Shown piece by piece: positions 8,875 through 17,714 of a stretch of DNA of 39,162 nucleotides. The stretch covers positions 1 through 39,162 of the forward strand of contig NZ_JOIX01000071.1 of the NCBI RefSeq assembly GCF_000720175.1, in the 5' to 3' direction. The notes beneath the pieces were generated by a model. It had not been told where the DNA came from. It worked only from the letters and a program-made list of their open reading frames with translations, and did not search any database. A program made the translations under genes and the position numbers. Positions within the stretch are counted from its first letter, which is position 1. Each line of letters starts with the position of its first letter. The DNA comes from Streptomyces sp. NRRL S-337. Lineage in GTDB: Bacteria; Actinomycetota; Actinomycetes; Streptomycetales; Streptomycetaceae.

Positions 8875-9711
8875 GTGCCGCTGCCCCTCCCCCGGCGGGT
8901 CGTCCGCCGGCTGGCCGCCGACGCCGGACTGCTGGTCGTCGCGGTGGCGTTCGCCGTTCCGCTGCTGTGGCTGGTGCTGGCGTCGCTGGACGCGCACGCC
9001 ACGCTGCGGGTGCGGCCGCCCGCGTCGCCGACGCTGGGGAACTTCTCGGCGGTGCTGACCGACGAGATCACCTTCACGCCGATGCTCAACAGCCTGCTGA
9101 TCTGCGGCGGCGGGACCCTGCTCACCGTGGTCTGCGCGGCGCTGGCCGCCTATCCGCTGTCCCGCTTCCGCTCCCGCTTCGCCCGCCCGTACCTGCTGGC
9201 CATCCTGTTCTCGACGTGCCTGCCGATCACCGCGGTGATGGTGCCGGTGTACGGGCTGTTCGTGCAGATCGATCTGATCGACACCCGCTACGGCACCGCG
9301 CTGTTCCTGGCCGCGGCCCAACTCCCGTTCGCCGTCTGGCTGATGAAGAACTTCATGGACGGGGTGCCGCGGACCCTGGAGGAGGCGGCGTGGACGGACG
9401 GCGCGTCATGGCGGCAGACCCTGCTGCGGGTGATCCTGCCGCTGATGGGGCCCGGACTGGCGGTGGTCGCCATCTACACCTTCATCATGATGTGGGGCAA
9501 TTTCTTCGTGCCGTTCATGCTGCTGCTCTCCCCGGAGCAACTGCCCGCCTCGGTCAGCATTTTCAATTTCTTCGGCAATTACGGGGCCATCGCGTTCGGC
9601 GAACTCGCGGCATTCTCCCTCCTTTACTCGACACCCGTCGTACTGCTGTACGTCCTCATTTCCCGGCGACTCGGCGGGGGTTTTGCGTTGGGCGGCGCCG
9701 TGAAGGGGTAG
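8875..9711 (+). CDS. Sugar ABC importer permease, MalG/UgpE type
   Basis: This 278-residue inner-membrane protein is the second permease of the importer. It has six predicted membrane helices and the EAA motif PRTLEEAAWTDGASWRQTLL, followed by LPLMGPGLAVVAIYTFI. The GTG start lies four bases after the upstream stop, and the ribosome binding site (GGAGG, GAGGA) is inside the end of the previous gene. The last 100 bp and the following 130 bp are lower in GC than the rest of the operon. The operon appears to end here. Confidence 0.94.
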   Translation: MPLPLPRRVVRRLAADAGLLVVAVAFAVPLLWLVLASLDAHATLRVRPPASPTLGNFSAVLTDEITFTPMLNSLLICGGGTLLTVVCAALAAYPLSRFRSRFARPYLLAILFSTCLPITAVMVPVYGLFVQIDLIDTRYGTALFLAAAQLPFAVWLMKNFMDGVPRTLEEAAWTDGASWRQTLLRVILPLMGPGLAVVAIYTFIMMWGNFFVPFMLLLSPEQLPASVSIFNFFGNYGAIAFGELAAFSLLYSTPVVLLYVLISRRLGGGFALGGAVKG

Positions 9712-9866
9712 TGAAGGAGCGGTGGACCGGTCGGCGCTGGTGAGCGACCGATCGGCCGGAAATCTTCACGCCCCGGCCGAGAAAAACCGACCGGCTAGGA
9801 GGTTCCTACGACTTTCATCCTTGGGTTTCCACACGATAGGTGCGAAGCCACATCGTCACTTACCGT
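9712..9866. promoter_or_regulatory. Intergenic region before the HTH regulator
   Basis: This 155-bp gap is richer in A/T than its neighbours (GAGAAAAACCGACC, GACTTTCATCC). It contains TAGGA-GGT-TCCTA (9796-9808), a perfect 5-bp inverted repeat. It must hold the promoter of the HTH gene, but I cannot assign -35 and -10 boxes with confidence. The inverted repeat is a candidate autoregulatory site. Confidence 0.4.
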
Positions 9867-10574
9867 GTGCCGGTGAACACGCACGCCGGGGAGCCGCGCA
9901 GGCCCCCTTTCAACGCCACCGCCGCCCGCCGGCTCCGCGAGGCCCTCGGCATGACCCCCGCCCATGTCGCCTACGGAATTCGTGCCGCTTATGGAATTCC
10001 GGTCTCCCCGGCCACGGTGGCCTCCTGGGAATTGGGGGAAAACGCTCCTACGGAATCCGAACTGACCGCGCTCGCCGGCGCCCTGTGGTGTGCGCCGGGC
10101 GAACTGCTGGGCGCCCCCGGCACCCTGCGCGAGTACCGCCTCGCGGCCGGTCTGGCACCGGACGCGCTCGCCCTGCGGATCGGCATGGACCCGGCCGCGT
10201 ACGAACGCCTGGAGGCGGGCGGGAAGTGGGGCGGCACCGAGCGGCAGGCCGCCGCGCTGGCCGAGGCACTGGACCTGCCGCTGCCCGCGCTGCTCCGCTT
10301 CACCGGCCAGGACGCCAAGCTCGCCGAGCTGCTGACCAGCGCCGCCACGACCCGCTGGCAGGCGTACGTCCGGCCGGTCGGCAAGCTCGTCCCGCTGCCC
10401 AAGCAGCGGCTCCAGGAGGTCCTGCAGGCGCTGCACGCCGACTACCAGGCGTCGATGGCGGCCACGCTCAACTGGGGCGGCGGCGACGGGACCGGGGAGT
10501 CGGGCAGGGCGGGGCGGGCCTTCCTCGACGACATCCTGGCCGAGTTCTGGGCACGGGTGGGCGATCTGCCCTGA
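9867..10574 (+). CDS. XRE-like helix-turn-helix DNA-binding protein
   Basis: This is a 235-residue cytoplasmic DNA-binding protein. Two weakly related HTH segments are visible. The first is near residues 15-65 (RRLREALGMTPAHVAYGIRA, then SPATVASWELGENAPTESEL). The second is near 85-140 (REYRLAAGLAPDALALRIGM, then AAYERLEAGGKW), both with a Cro/CI-like pattern. The C-terminal half contains TRWQAYVRPVGKLVPLPK, which I recall from a protein widely conserved in Streptomyces but with no assigned role. No ribosome binding site precedes any start. GTG at 9867 was chosen because third-position GC becomes uniform there; GTG at 9840 and 9873 are alternatives. It may control the exporter genes that follow. 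Confidence 0.8.
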   Translation: MPVNTHAGEPRRPPFNATAARRLREALGMTPAHVAYGIRAAYGIPVSPATVASWELGENAPTESELTALAGALWCAPGELLGAPGTLREYRLAAGLAPDALALRIGMDPAAYERLEAGGKWGGTERQAAALAEALDLPLPALLRFTGQDAKLAELLTSAATTRWQAYVRPVGKLVPLPKQRLQEVLQALHADYQASMAATLNWGGGDGTGESGRAGRAFLDDILAEFWARVGDLP

Positions 10575-10809
10575 CCGCGCACGGCCACGGGGGAGGTGAT
10601 GCGCACGGGTGCGGGCCGGCAGCAACCGGGCAACCCCGAGGGATCCCGTCGGTCCCAGGTCGTAGAGCCGTCCCCCCAGAGGAGGACACCGGACGCCGCC
10701 GTCACTCTTCCGATCGGCCCGGCTTTCGGTCCCTGGGGCCGACGACCACGCTGACCTGCGCCGTCGAAGATGGGGAGGTCGAATTTCCCGTCCCCTCCCA
10801 GGAGTCCCC
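10575..10809 (+). promoter_or_regulatory. Leader region of the MacB-type ABC operon
   Basis: The 235-bp non-coding stretch ends in an AGGAG ribosome binding site before GTG 10810. It contains local inverted repeats such as CCGAGGGATCCCGTCGG (about 10637-10653) and GGGCCGGCAGC-type segments. It could be a structured mRNA leader, but I do not recognise a known riboswitch core. No coding frame is convincing. Confidence 0.3.
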
Positions 10810-11610
10810 GTGTCCCACCCGGCCGCCGTCCCGGGCCTTCCCGGCTCGTTCGCACCCACCCGCACCACCGGCGCCGTCGCCGCCCGCGCCACCGACCTGA
10901 GCAAGGTCTACGGCCAGGGCGAGACCCGGGTGGTGGCGCTGGACTCCGTCTCCGTGGAGTTCGGCAAGGCCCGGTTCACCGCGATCATGGGCCCGTCCGG
11001 CTCCGGCAAGTCCACGCTGATGCACTGCATGGCGGGCCTGGACAAGATCTCCGGCGGTTCGGCCCGGATCGGGGACGTCGAGCTGGGCTCGCTCAACGAC
11101 AAGCAGCTGACCCGGCTGCGCCGCGACAAGATCGGCTTCATCTTCCAGGCGTTCAACCTGCTGCCCACGCTCACCGCGCTGGAGAACATCACCCTCCCCA
11201 TGGACATCGCGGGACGCAAGCCCGACCGGGAGTGGGTCAGCGCGGTCATCGAGACCGTCGGGCTGGGCGGGCGGCTGGCGCACCGGCCGGCCCAGCTCTC
11301 CGGCGGCCAGCAGCAGCGGGTCGCGGTGGCCCGGGCGCTGGCCGCCCGGCCGGAGATCATCTTCGCCGACGAGCCGACCGGCAACCTCGACTCCCGCTCC
11401 GGCGCCGAGGTGCTGGGCTTCCTGCGCGAGTCGGTGCGGGCGATGGAACAGACCGTGGTGATGGTCACCCACGACCCGGTCGCGGCCGGCTATGCGGACC
11501 GGGTGGTCTTCCTGGCTGACGGCCGGATCGTCGAGGAGCTGCACGAACCGACCGCGGACACGGTGCTCGACCGGATGCGGCTGTTCGACGCCAAGGGCCG
11601 GACCAGCTGA
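10810..11610 (+). CDS. ABC exporter ATP-binding protein, MacB/LolD type
   Basis: This 266-residue cytoplasmic ATPase powers the FtsX-type permease encoded next. Visible motifs are Walker A GPSGSGKST (61-69), the Q-loop IFQAFNLLP, the signature LSGGQQQRVA (from 163), Walker B IIFADEPTGNLD with E188, and the switch histidine in VMVTHDPVAA. The family exports lipids, peptides, antibiotics or lipoproteins, or signals cell-wall stress. The substrate is not evident. The gene is 81 bp upstream of the permease gene and surely co-transcribed with it. The HTH gene upstream may regulate it. Confidence 0.95.
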   Translation: MSHPAAVPGLPGSFAPTRTTGAVAARATDLSKVYGQGETRVVALDSVSVEFGKARFTAIMGPSGSGKSTLMHCMAGLDKISGGSARIGDVELGSLNDKQLTRLRRDKIGFIFQAFNLLPTLTALENITLPMDIAGRKPDREWVSAVIETVGLGGRLAHRPAQLSGGQQQRVAVARALAARPEIIFADEPTGNLDSRSGAEVLGFLRESVRAMEQTVVMVTHDPVAAGYADRVVFLADGRIVEELHEPTADTVLDRMRLFDAKGRTS

Positions 11611-11691
11611 CCGAGGGCCGAACGAGCCGACGCGGGCCCGCCCGCCCCCTACGTATCCCGAGCCCCCGGACCCAGGACTGACACCACCACC

Positions 11692-14244
11692 ATGCTGCGT
11701 ACCGCCCTGCGCAACCTCTTTGCGCACAAAGCCCGATTGATGATGACCGCGCTCGCGGTGCTGCTCGGCGTCGCCTTCGTCGCCGGCACCCTCATCTTCA
11801 GCGACACCGTCGGCGAGGCCATCAAGAAGGCCTCCGCCAGAAACCTCGACGGAGTGGCCGTCTCCGTCCAGGACGTCCCCGCAGACAACGCGCCGCTCAC
11901 CGGCAAGGACGGCAAACGGACCACCCTCCTCGACGACAAGCTGGCGGACCGCATCCGTGCCCTGCCGGGCGTTACGTCCGTGCGGCGCAACGTCACCGGC
12001 ACGGCCACCGTCGGCGGCCCGGACGGCGCACCGATCGGCGACAGCTGGCAGAACCTCGGCGCCAACTTCCAGCCGGACAAGGACGGCCACGACCCCCGCT
12101 ACCCGCTGAAGCAGGGCCGCGGACCGGCCGCCGCGAACGAGATCGCGCTGGACGAGGCCACCGCGAGGGCGTCCGGCCACAAGCTCGGCGACTCCGTGAA
12201 GTTCGCCACCGACGGCCCGGCGCTGACCAAGAAGCTGGTCGGCATCGTGACCACCGACGATCCGCAGGTGACCGCCGGCGGCAGCCTCGCACTCTTCGAC
12301 ACCGCCACCGCGCAGAAGCTCTACCTGCACCCCGGCCAGTTCGACGAGCTGGTGGTGGCTGCCGAGCCCGGCACCGATCAGCAGGCACTGACCGCCAAGG
12401 TCCGCGAGGTCCTGCCCGAGAAGCGCGCCGAGGCGACCAGCGGTGCCGATCTCGCCGCCCAGCAGTCCACGATGATCGCCGAGAAGAACAAGGCCCTGTC
12501 CCAGACGCTGCTGACCTTCGCCGGGATCGCGCTGTTCGTCGGCGTCTTCATCATCGCCAACACCTTCACCATGCTGATCTCCCAGCGCAGCCGGGAGATC
12601 GCCCTGCTGCGCGCGGTCGGCGCCTCCCGCCGGCAGGTGGTCCGCTCGGTCCTCGCCGAGGCGGCCCTGCTGGGGCTGATCTCCTCGGTCATCGGTTTCG
12701 CGCTGGGCCTGGGGCTCGCGGTGAGCCTGCGGGCGGTGCTCGACGCCAACGGCGCGGGCTTCCCGAACGGACCGGTCGTCATCAGCCCGACCTCGGTGCT
12801 CTCCGCACTCGGCGTGGGCGTCGTGGTGACCGTACTGGCCGCCTGGCTGCCGTCCCGCAAGGCCGCGAAGATCGCCCCGGTGGAGGCGCTCAACACCGTC
12901 GAGGCGCCGCCGACTCAGCGCAGCCTGATGGTCCGCAACTCCCTCGGCGCGGTCATCACCGGCATCGGTGTCGCGATCATGCTCTACGTCCGCACCCTGA
13001 CGTCCGTCGACGACCTGACGACCGCGATGGCAGGCTCGATGGTGACGCTGACCGGCGTCATCATCCTCGCGCCACTGCTGTCGCGGCCCCTGGTCTCGCT
13101 GGCCGGCGTCGTCACCACCCGGCTGTTCGGCGTCAGCGGCAGGCTGGCCAAGGAGAACGCGCTGCGCAACCCCCGCCGTACGGCGGCGACCGCCTCGGCG
13201 CTGATGATCGGCCTCACCCTGATGACCGGCATGACAGTCGTCGGGCTCTCCACCCAGCAGGCCATGGACGAGAAGGCGGCCAAGGGACTGACGGCCGACC
13301 TCAAGATCAGCACCTCGACGTACACCGGCCTGGACACCGCGCTGTCGCAGAAGGTGGCGGACATCCCCGGCGTCGAGGCGATGGCCCCGCTGCGCCGCAC
13401 GGGCATCACGGCGACCAATTACTCCATGACCCTGATCGGCACCGACCTCACCACGATCGGCAAGGTCGCCCAACTGGACTTCGTCAGCGGCTCGTTGCCG
13501 CACACCGGAACCGACGGCATCGCGGTCTCCCAGGACATGGCCAAGAAGAAGGGCTGGCACCCCGGCGACACCCTGGATGCCACGTTCCCCGACAACAAGA
13601 AGACCAAGCTGCGGATCACCGGAATCTACGCGGACAACGATGTGCTCGGCGACTCGATCAGCGCCACCTCCGTGGTCGATCCGCACCTGGACCGGCCGCT
13701 GAACGACGAGCTGCTGGTCAAGGCCCAGGACGGCCGCACGGACGGGCTTTCGACGCCGATCCGGCACGCGCTCGGCGACAGCCCGCTGCTGAAGGTCCAG
13801 GACCGCGCCGACCTGCGCAAGGAGAGCGCCGAGAACGTCAACACGGTGCTCTACGTCTCCTACGGGCTGCTGGGCATGTCCGTCGTCATCGCGGTGGTGG
13901 GTGTCGTCAACACCCTCGCCATGTCGGTCTTCGAGCGGACCCGTGAGATCGGGATGCTGCGGGCCATCGGACTGGCCCGCAGCGGCATCAAGCAGATGGT
14001 CCGGCTGGAGTCGGTGGTCATCGCGCTGTTCGGCGCGGGCCTGGGGATCGGCCTGGGGATCTTCCTCTCCTGGGCCGCCGGCACCATGCTCGGCCACGGC
14101 CTCCCCACCTACCAGCTGCTGCTGCCCTGGGGCAGGCTCGGGCTGTTCCTGCTGATCGCGCTGGTCGTGGGGGTGCTGGCCGCGCTGTGGCCGGCCCGCC
14201 GGGCCGCCCGGCTGAACATGCTGGAGGCGATCGGCGCGCAGTGA
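11692..14244 (+). CDS. FtsX-like ABC exporter permease
   Basis: This 850-residue membrane protein has one N-terminal helix (about 15-38), a large extracellular MacB-type domain (about 40-260), and three helices of a first FtsX domain (about 270-400, with SQRSREIALLRAVGASRRQV). Further central helices, a second extracellular domain (about 510-710) and a second FtsX domain (about 720-850, with FERTREIGMLRAIGLARSGI) follow. The duplicated layout is typical of actinobacterial permeases that work as a single chain with one ATPase type. The ATG start lies in a CACCACC context without a strong ribosome binding site. A hairpin terminator follows the gene. Confidence 0.94.
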   Translation: MLRTALRNLFAHKARLMMTALAVLLGVAFVAGTLIFSDTVGEAIKKASARNLDGVAVSVQDVPADNAPLTGKDGKRTTLLDDKLADRIRALPGVTSVRRNVTGTATVGGPDGAPIGDSWQNLGANFQPDKDGHDPRYPLKQGRGPAAANEIALDEATARASGHKLGDSVKFATDGPALTKKLVGIVTTDDPQVTAGGSLALFDTATAQKLYLHPGQFDELVVAAEPGTDQQALTAKVREVLPEKRAEATSGADLAAQQSTMIAEKNKALSQTLLTFAGIALFVGVFIIANTFTMLISQRSREIALLRAVGASRRQVVRSVLAEAALLGLISSVIGFALGLGLAVSLRAVLDANGAGFPNGPVVISPTSVLSALGVGVVVTVLAAWLPSRKAAKIAPVEALNTVEAPPTQRSLMVRNSLGAVITGIGVAIMLYVRTLTSVDDLTTAMAGSMVTLTGVIILAPLLSRPLVSLAGVVTTRLFGVSGRLAKENALRNPRRTAATASALMIGLTLMTGMTVVGLSTQQAMDEKAAKGLTADLKISTSTYTGLDTALSQKVADIPGVEAMAPLRRTGITATNYSMTLIGTDLTTIGKVAQLDFVSGSLPHTGTDGIAVSQDMAKKKGWHPGDTLDATFPDNKKTKLRITGIYADNDVLGDSISATSVVDPHLDRPLNDELLVKAQDGRTDGLSTPIRHALGDSPLLKVQDRADLRKESAENVNTVLYVSYGLLGMSVVIAVVGVVNTLAMSVFERTREIGMLRAIGLARSGIKQMVRLESVVIALFGAGLGIGLGIFLSWAAGTMLGHGLPTYQLLLPWGRLGLFLLIALVVGVLAALWPARRAARLNMLEAIGAQ

Positions 14245-14256
14245 CCGCGCAGACGA

Positions 14257-14300
14257 ACGGCGGCGCGCCCTCCCTCGACCGAGGGGAGGCGCGCCGCCGT
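14257..14300. terminator. Hairpin terminator between the ABC permease gene and pfkA
   Basis: The arms 14257-14276 and 14281-14300 form a 20-bp stem with one mismatch and one wobble around a 4-base loop (GACC). It lies between two convergent genes and can terminate both. Confidence 0.8.
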
Positions 14301-14322
14301 CGTACGCGGTAGGGCCCGGGGA

Positions 14323-15348
14323 TCAGAAGACCGACTCGGCCTCGTCCATCCGCCACCCCGGCACGGTCTTGAGCTCGGTGATCGCGTCGGCCAGCGGCAC
14401 CATCGTGATGTCCGTGCCGCGCAGTGCGGTCATCCTGCCGAAGTCACCGCGGTGCGCGGCCTCGACGGCGTGCCAGCCGAAGCGGGTGGCGAGCACCCGG
14501 TCGTAGGCGGTCGGGGTGCCGCCGCGCTGGACGTGACCGAGGATGACCGGCCGGGCCTCCTTGCCGAGGCGGTGCTCCAGCTCGCGGGCGAGGGCGGTGC
14601 CGATGCCCTGGAAGCGCTCGTGGCCGAACTGGTCGATGGCGCCCTTGCCGTAGTCCATGGACCCCGGCGCCGGGTGTGCGCCCTCGGCGACGCAGATGAC
14701 CGCGAACTTCTTGCCGCGGGCGAACCGCTCCTCGACCATCGCGCACAGGTCGGCCGGGTCGAAGGGGCGCTCCGGCAGGCAGATGGCGTGCGCGCCGCCG
14801 GCCATCCCGGACTCCAGCGCGATCCAGCCGGCGTGCCGGCCCATCACCTCGACGACCATGACCCGCTGGTGGGACTCCGCGGTGGTCTTGAGGCGGTCGA
14901 TGGCCTCGGTCGCGACGCCGACGGCGGTGTCGAAGCCGAAGGTGCGGTCGGTGGAGGAGATGTCGTTGTCGATGGTCTTGGGGACGCCGACGACCGGCAG
15001 TCCGGCGTCCGACAGCATCCGCGCGGCGGTGAGGGTGCCCTCGCCGCCGATCGGGATCAGCACGTCGATGCCGTAGTCCTTGGAGTGGTCCTTGGCGTTC
15101 TCGCACGCCTCCTGAAGCCGGGCGCGCTCCAGCCGGGAAGAGCCGAGGATGGTGCCGCCGCGGGCGAGGATGCCGCTGACCGCCTCCAGGTCCAGCTTGC
15201 GGAAGCGGCCGTCGAGCAGGCCGGCGAAGCCGTCCTCAAAACCTATGACCTCGTCGCCGTGGCCGGTGAGGGCGCGGTGGACGACGGACCGGATCACAGC
15301 GTTCAGGCCAGGGCAGTCGCCGCCTGCGGTGAGGACTCCGATACGCAT
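14323..15348 (-). CDS. pfkA: 6-phosphofructokinase, ATP-dependent
   Basis: PfkA phosphorylates fructose 6-phosphate to fructose 1,6-bisphosphate, the committed step of glycolysis, in the cytoplasm. The 341-residue protein starts with the nucleotide-binding LTAGGDCPGLNAVIR. It contains PIGGEGTLTAA, where Gly rather than Asp after the GGE supports ATP over pyrophosphate. The active-site segment PKTIDNDISSTDRTFG and the MGRHAGWIAL motif follow. AGGAGA precedes the ATG. It diverges from pta and sits beside ackA and pyk, so upper glycolysis, lower glycolysis and acetate overflow are encoded together. Confidence 0.97.
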   Translation of the reverse strand: MRIGVLTAGGDCPGLNAVIRSVVHRALTGHGDEVIGFEDGFAGLLDGRFRKLDLEAVSGILARGGTILGSSRLERARLQEACENAKDHSKDYGIDVLIPIGGEGTLTAARMLSDAGLPVVGVPKTIDNDISSTDRTFGFDTAVGVATEAIDRLKTTAESHQRVMVVEVMGRHAGWIALESGMAGGAHAICLPERPFDPADLCAMVEERFARGKKFAVICVAEGAHPAPGSMDYGKGAIDQFGHERFQGIGTALARELEHRLGKEARPVILGHVQRGGTPTAYDRVLATRFGWHAVEAAHRGDFGRMTALRGTDITMVPLADAITELKTVPGWRMDEAESVF

Positions 15349-15580
15349 CGTGCTGTGTCTCCTGTGCTCGCTGTGGGTTCCTGAGCCGGTCCGATTGTTT
15401 CACGGGCCCGACGGGTCCCGGCCGCACACATCGACCCCACCCCTACTGTCCCCGCCCGGCCCCCTCAAGGGAAACTGGAGGGGCGGCCTAGCCACACGCG
15501 CAGGTATTGTCAAGAGGGGCAAGCCCACCATAACGGCCAATTTTGACCTTGCGGCCAACGGAATGGATCGGAGAGCACGC
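15349..15580. promoter_or_regulatory. Divergent promoter region pfkA / pta
   Basis: The 232-bp gap must hold divergent promoters. On the plus strand TATTGT (15505-15510) fits a -10 box of the TANNNT type, but no good -35 box is 16-18 bp upstream. A TTGACC (15543-15548) lies nearer to pta without a partner. No strong palindrome was seen. Confidence 0.35.
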
Positions 15581-17674
15581 GTGACGCGCAGCGTATACGT
15601 GACCGGTATCGACCGCGGCGACGGCCGCCAGGTCGTCGAGCTGGGAGTCATGGAACTCCTGACCCGCCATGTCGACCGGGTGGGGGTCTTCCGCCCACTG
15701 GTCCACGACGGACCGGACCGCCTCTTCGACCTGCTGCGGGCCCGCTACCGGCTCGCCCAGTCCCCCGGGACCGTATACGGCATGGGCTACGACGAGGCCG
15801 CCGCGCTCCAGGCCGAGCGCGGCACCGACGAGCTGGTCTCCCACCTCGTCGACCGCTTCCACGCGGTGGCCCGCGACTACGAGTACGTCCTGGTCCTCGG
15901 CTCGGACTACGCCGACACCAGCCTGCCCGACGAGCTGAGCCTGAACGCCCGGCTCGCCAACGAATTCGGCGCCTCGCTGATCGCTGTCGTCGGCGGCCAG
16001 GGCCAGGAGGCCGAGTCGGTCCGCGCCGAGGCCCGCAACGCCTACCGCGCCTTCCAGTCACTGGGCTGCGACGTGGTCTCCGTGATCGTCAACCGGGTGG
16101 CCCCCGAGCTGCGCGAGGCGGTCGTCGAGCGGCTCGCCGCCCGGCTGCCGGTGCCCTGCTACGCGCTCCCCGAGGACGGCTCGCTCTCCGCGCCGACCGT
16201 CGGCCAGATCGTGCACACCCTCGGCGCCGAGATACTCCTGGGCGACGACTCCGGCCTGGCCCGGGACGCCCGCGACTTCGTCTTCGGCGGCGCCATGCTG
16301 CCGACCTTCCTGCCGGCCCTCACCCCCGGCTGCCTCGTGGTGACCCCCGGGGACCGGGCCGACCTGGTCATCGGCTCGCTCGCCGCGCACAGCGCCGGGG
16401 CCCCGCCGATCGCCGGCGTGCTGCTCACCCTCGACGAACGGCCCGGCCCCGACATCATGGCGCTGGCCGGCCGGCTCGCCCCCGGCACCCCGGTGGTCTC
16501 CGTACCGGGCGGCTCCTTCCCGACCGCCGCCGAGCTGTTCGCCATCGAGGGCAAGCTCAACGCCGCCTCGCCGCGCAAGGCGGAGACCGCGCTGGGCCTC
16601 TTCGAGCGGCACGTGGACACCGTCGAGCTGACCAACCGGATCTCGGTGGCCCGCTCCGGCCGGGTCACCCCGATGATGTTCGAGCACGAGCTGATCGAGC
16701 GCTCCCGGTCCGCCCGCCGCCGGGTCGTCCTCCCCGAGGGCACCGAGGAGCGGGTGCTGCGCGCCGCCGACGTGCTGCTGCGCCGCGACGTGTGCGACCT
16801 GACGCTGCTGGGCGAGGAGGAGGCGATCCGCAAGCGCGCCGCCGACCTGGCCATCGACCTGGCGGACGCCCAGATCATCGACCCGCAGACCTCCGAGCTG
16901 CGCGAGCGGTTCGCCGAGCTGTACGCGCAGCTCCGCGCCCACAAGGGCGTCAGCTACGAGCTGGCCTACGACGTGGTCGCCGACGTCTCCTACTTCGGCA
17001 CGCTGATGGTCCAGGAGGGCCTGGCCGACGGCATGGTCTCCGGTGCGGTGCACTCCACCGCGGCGACCATCCGCCCGGCCTTCGAGGTCATCAAGACCAA
17101 GCCGAACGCCCAGATCGTCTCGTCGGTGTTCTTCATGTGCCTGGCCGACCGGGTGCTGGTCTACGGCGACTGCGCGGTCAACCCGGACCCGAACGCCGAG
17201 CAGCTGGCCGACATCGCCATCCAGTCGGCCACCACCGCGGCCCAGTTCGGCGTCGAGCCGCGGATCGCGATGCTGTCGTACTCCACCGGAACCTCCGGCT
17301 CCGGCGCGGACGTCGACAAGGTCCGCAAGGCCACCGAGCTGGTCCGGGAGCTCCGCCCCGACCTGCTGGTCGAGGGCCCGATCCAGTACGACGCGGCGGT
17401 GGACTCGGCGGTCGCGCGGACCAAGCTGCCGGAATCCGACGTGGCCGGCAAGGCCACCGTGCTGATCTTCCCGGACCTCAACACCGGCAACAACACCTAC
17501 AAGGCCGTGCAGCGCTCGGCCGGTGCGGTCGCCGTCGGCCCGGTCCTGCAGGGCCTGCGCAAGCCGGTCAACGACCTCTCGCGCGGTGCGCTGGTGCAGG
17601 ACATCGTCAACACCGTCGCGATCACCGCCATCCAGGCGCAGGGTGCCCGGCCCGGCGCCGGACCCACCGCCTGA
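15581..17674 (+). CDS. pta: Phosphate acetyltransferase
   Basis: Pta converts acetyl-CoA and phosphate to acetyl phosphate and CoA, and works with acetate kinase in the cytoplasm. The 697-residue protein is the long form. An N-terminal CobB/CobQ-like domain starts with YVTGIDRGDGRQVVELGVME, and a DRTGG-like middle domain follows. The catalytic PTA_PTB domain begins near residue 370 (FEHELIERSRSARRRVVLPE) and contains MLSYSTGTSGSGADVDKV. GTG 15581 was chosen because a CGGAGAG ribosome binding site lies just upstream and the family start follows directly; earlier in-frame starts run back into the pfkA gene. ackA follows after 40 bp, forming a pta-ackA operon. Confidence 0.96.
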   Translation: MTRSVYVTGIDRGDGRQVVELGVMELLTRHVDRVGVFRPLVHDGPDRLFDLLRARYRLAQSPGTVYGMGYDEAAALQAERGTDELVSHLVDRFHAVARDYEYVLVLGSDYADTSLPDELSLNARLANEFGASLIAVVGGQGQEAESVRAEARNAYRAFQSLGCDVVSVIVNRVAPELREAVVERLAARLPVPCYALPEDGSLSAPTVGQIVHTLGAEILLGDDSGLARDARDFVFGGAMLPTFLPALTPGCLVVTPGDRADLVIGSLAAHSAGAPPIAGVLLTLDERPGPDIMALAGRLAPGTPVVSVPGGSFPTAAELFAIEGKLNAASPRKAETALGLFERHVDTVELTNRISVARSGRVTPMMFEHELIERSRSARRRVVLPEGTEERVLRAADVLLRRDVCDLTLLGEEEAIRKRAADLAIDLADAQIIDPQTSELRERFAELYAQLRAHKGVSYELAYDVVADVSYFGTLMVQEGLADGMVSGAVHSTAATIRPAFEVIKTKPNAQIVSSVFFMCLADRVLVYGDCAVNPDPNAEQLADIAIQSATTAAQFGVEPRIAMLSYSTGTSGSGADVDKVRKATELVRELRPDLLVEGPIQYDAAVDSAVARTKLPESDVAGKATVLIFPDLNTGNNTYKAVQRSAGAVAVGPVLQGLRKPVNDLSRGALVQDIVNTVAITAIQAQGARPGAGPTA

Positions 17675-17714
17675 ACCCGCCGAACCCTTCCCGCAACCCA
17701 CCGGAAAGCACCAG

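Noticed and set aside
10575..10809. SAM or cobalamin riboswitch in the exporter leader
   Set aside because: Segments such as GGCCGGCAGCAACCGGG recall fragments of such RNAs, but the conserved cores and pairing order could not be found.
10702..14097. Open frame of more than 1100 codons on the minus strand opposite the ABC exporter genes
   Set aside because: Its composition is Gln/Arg/Asp/His-rich as expected from the complement of high-GC genes. It has no recognisable domain and lies exactly under two well-supported genes.
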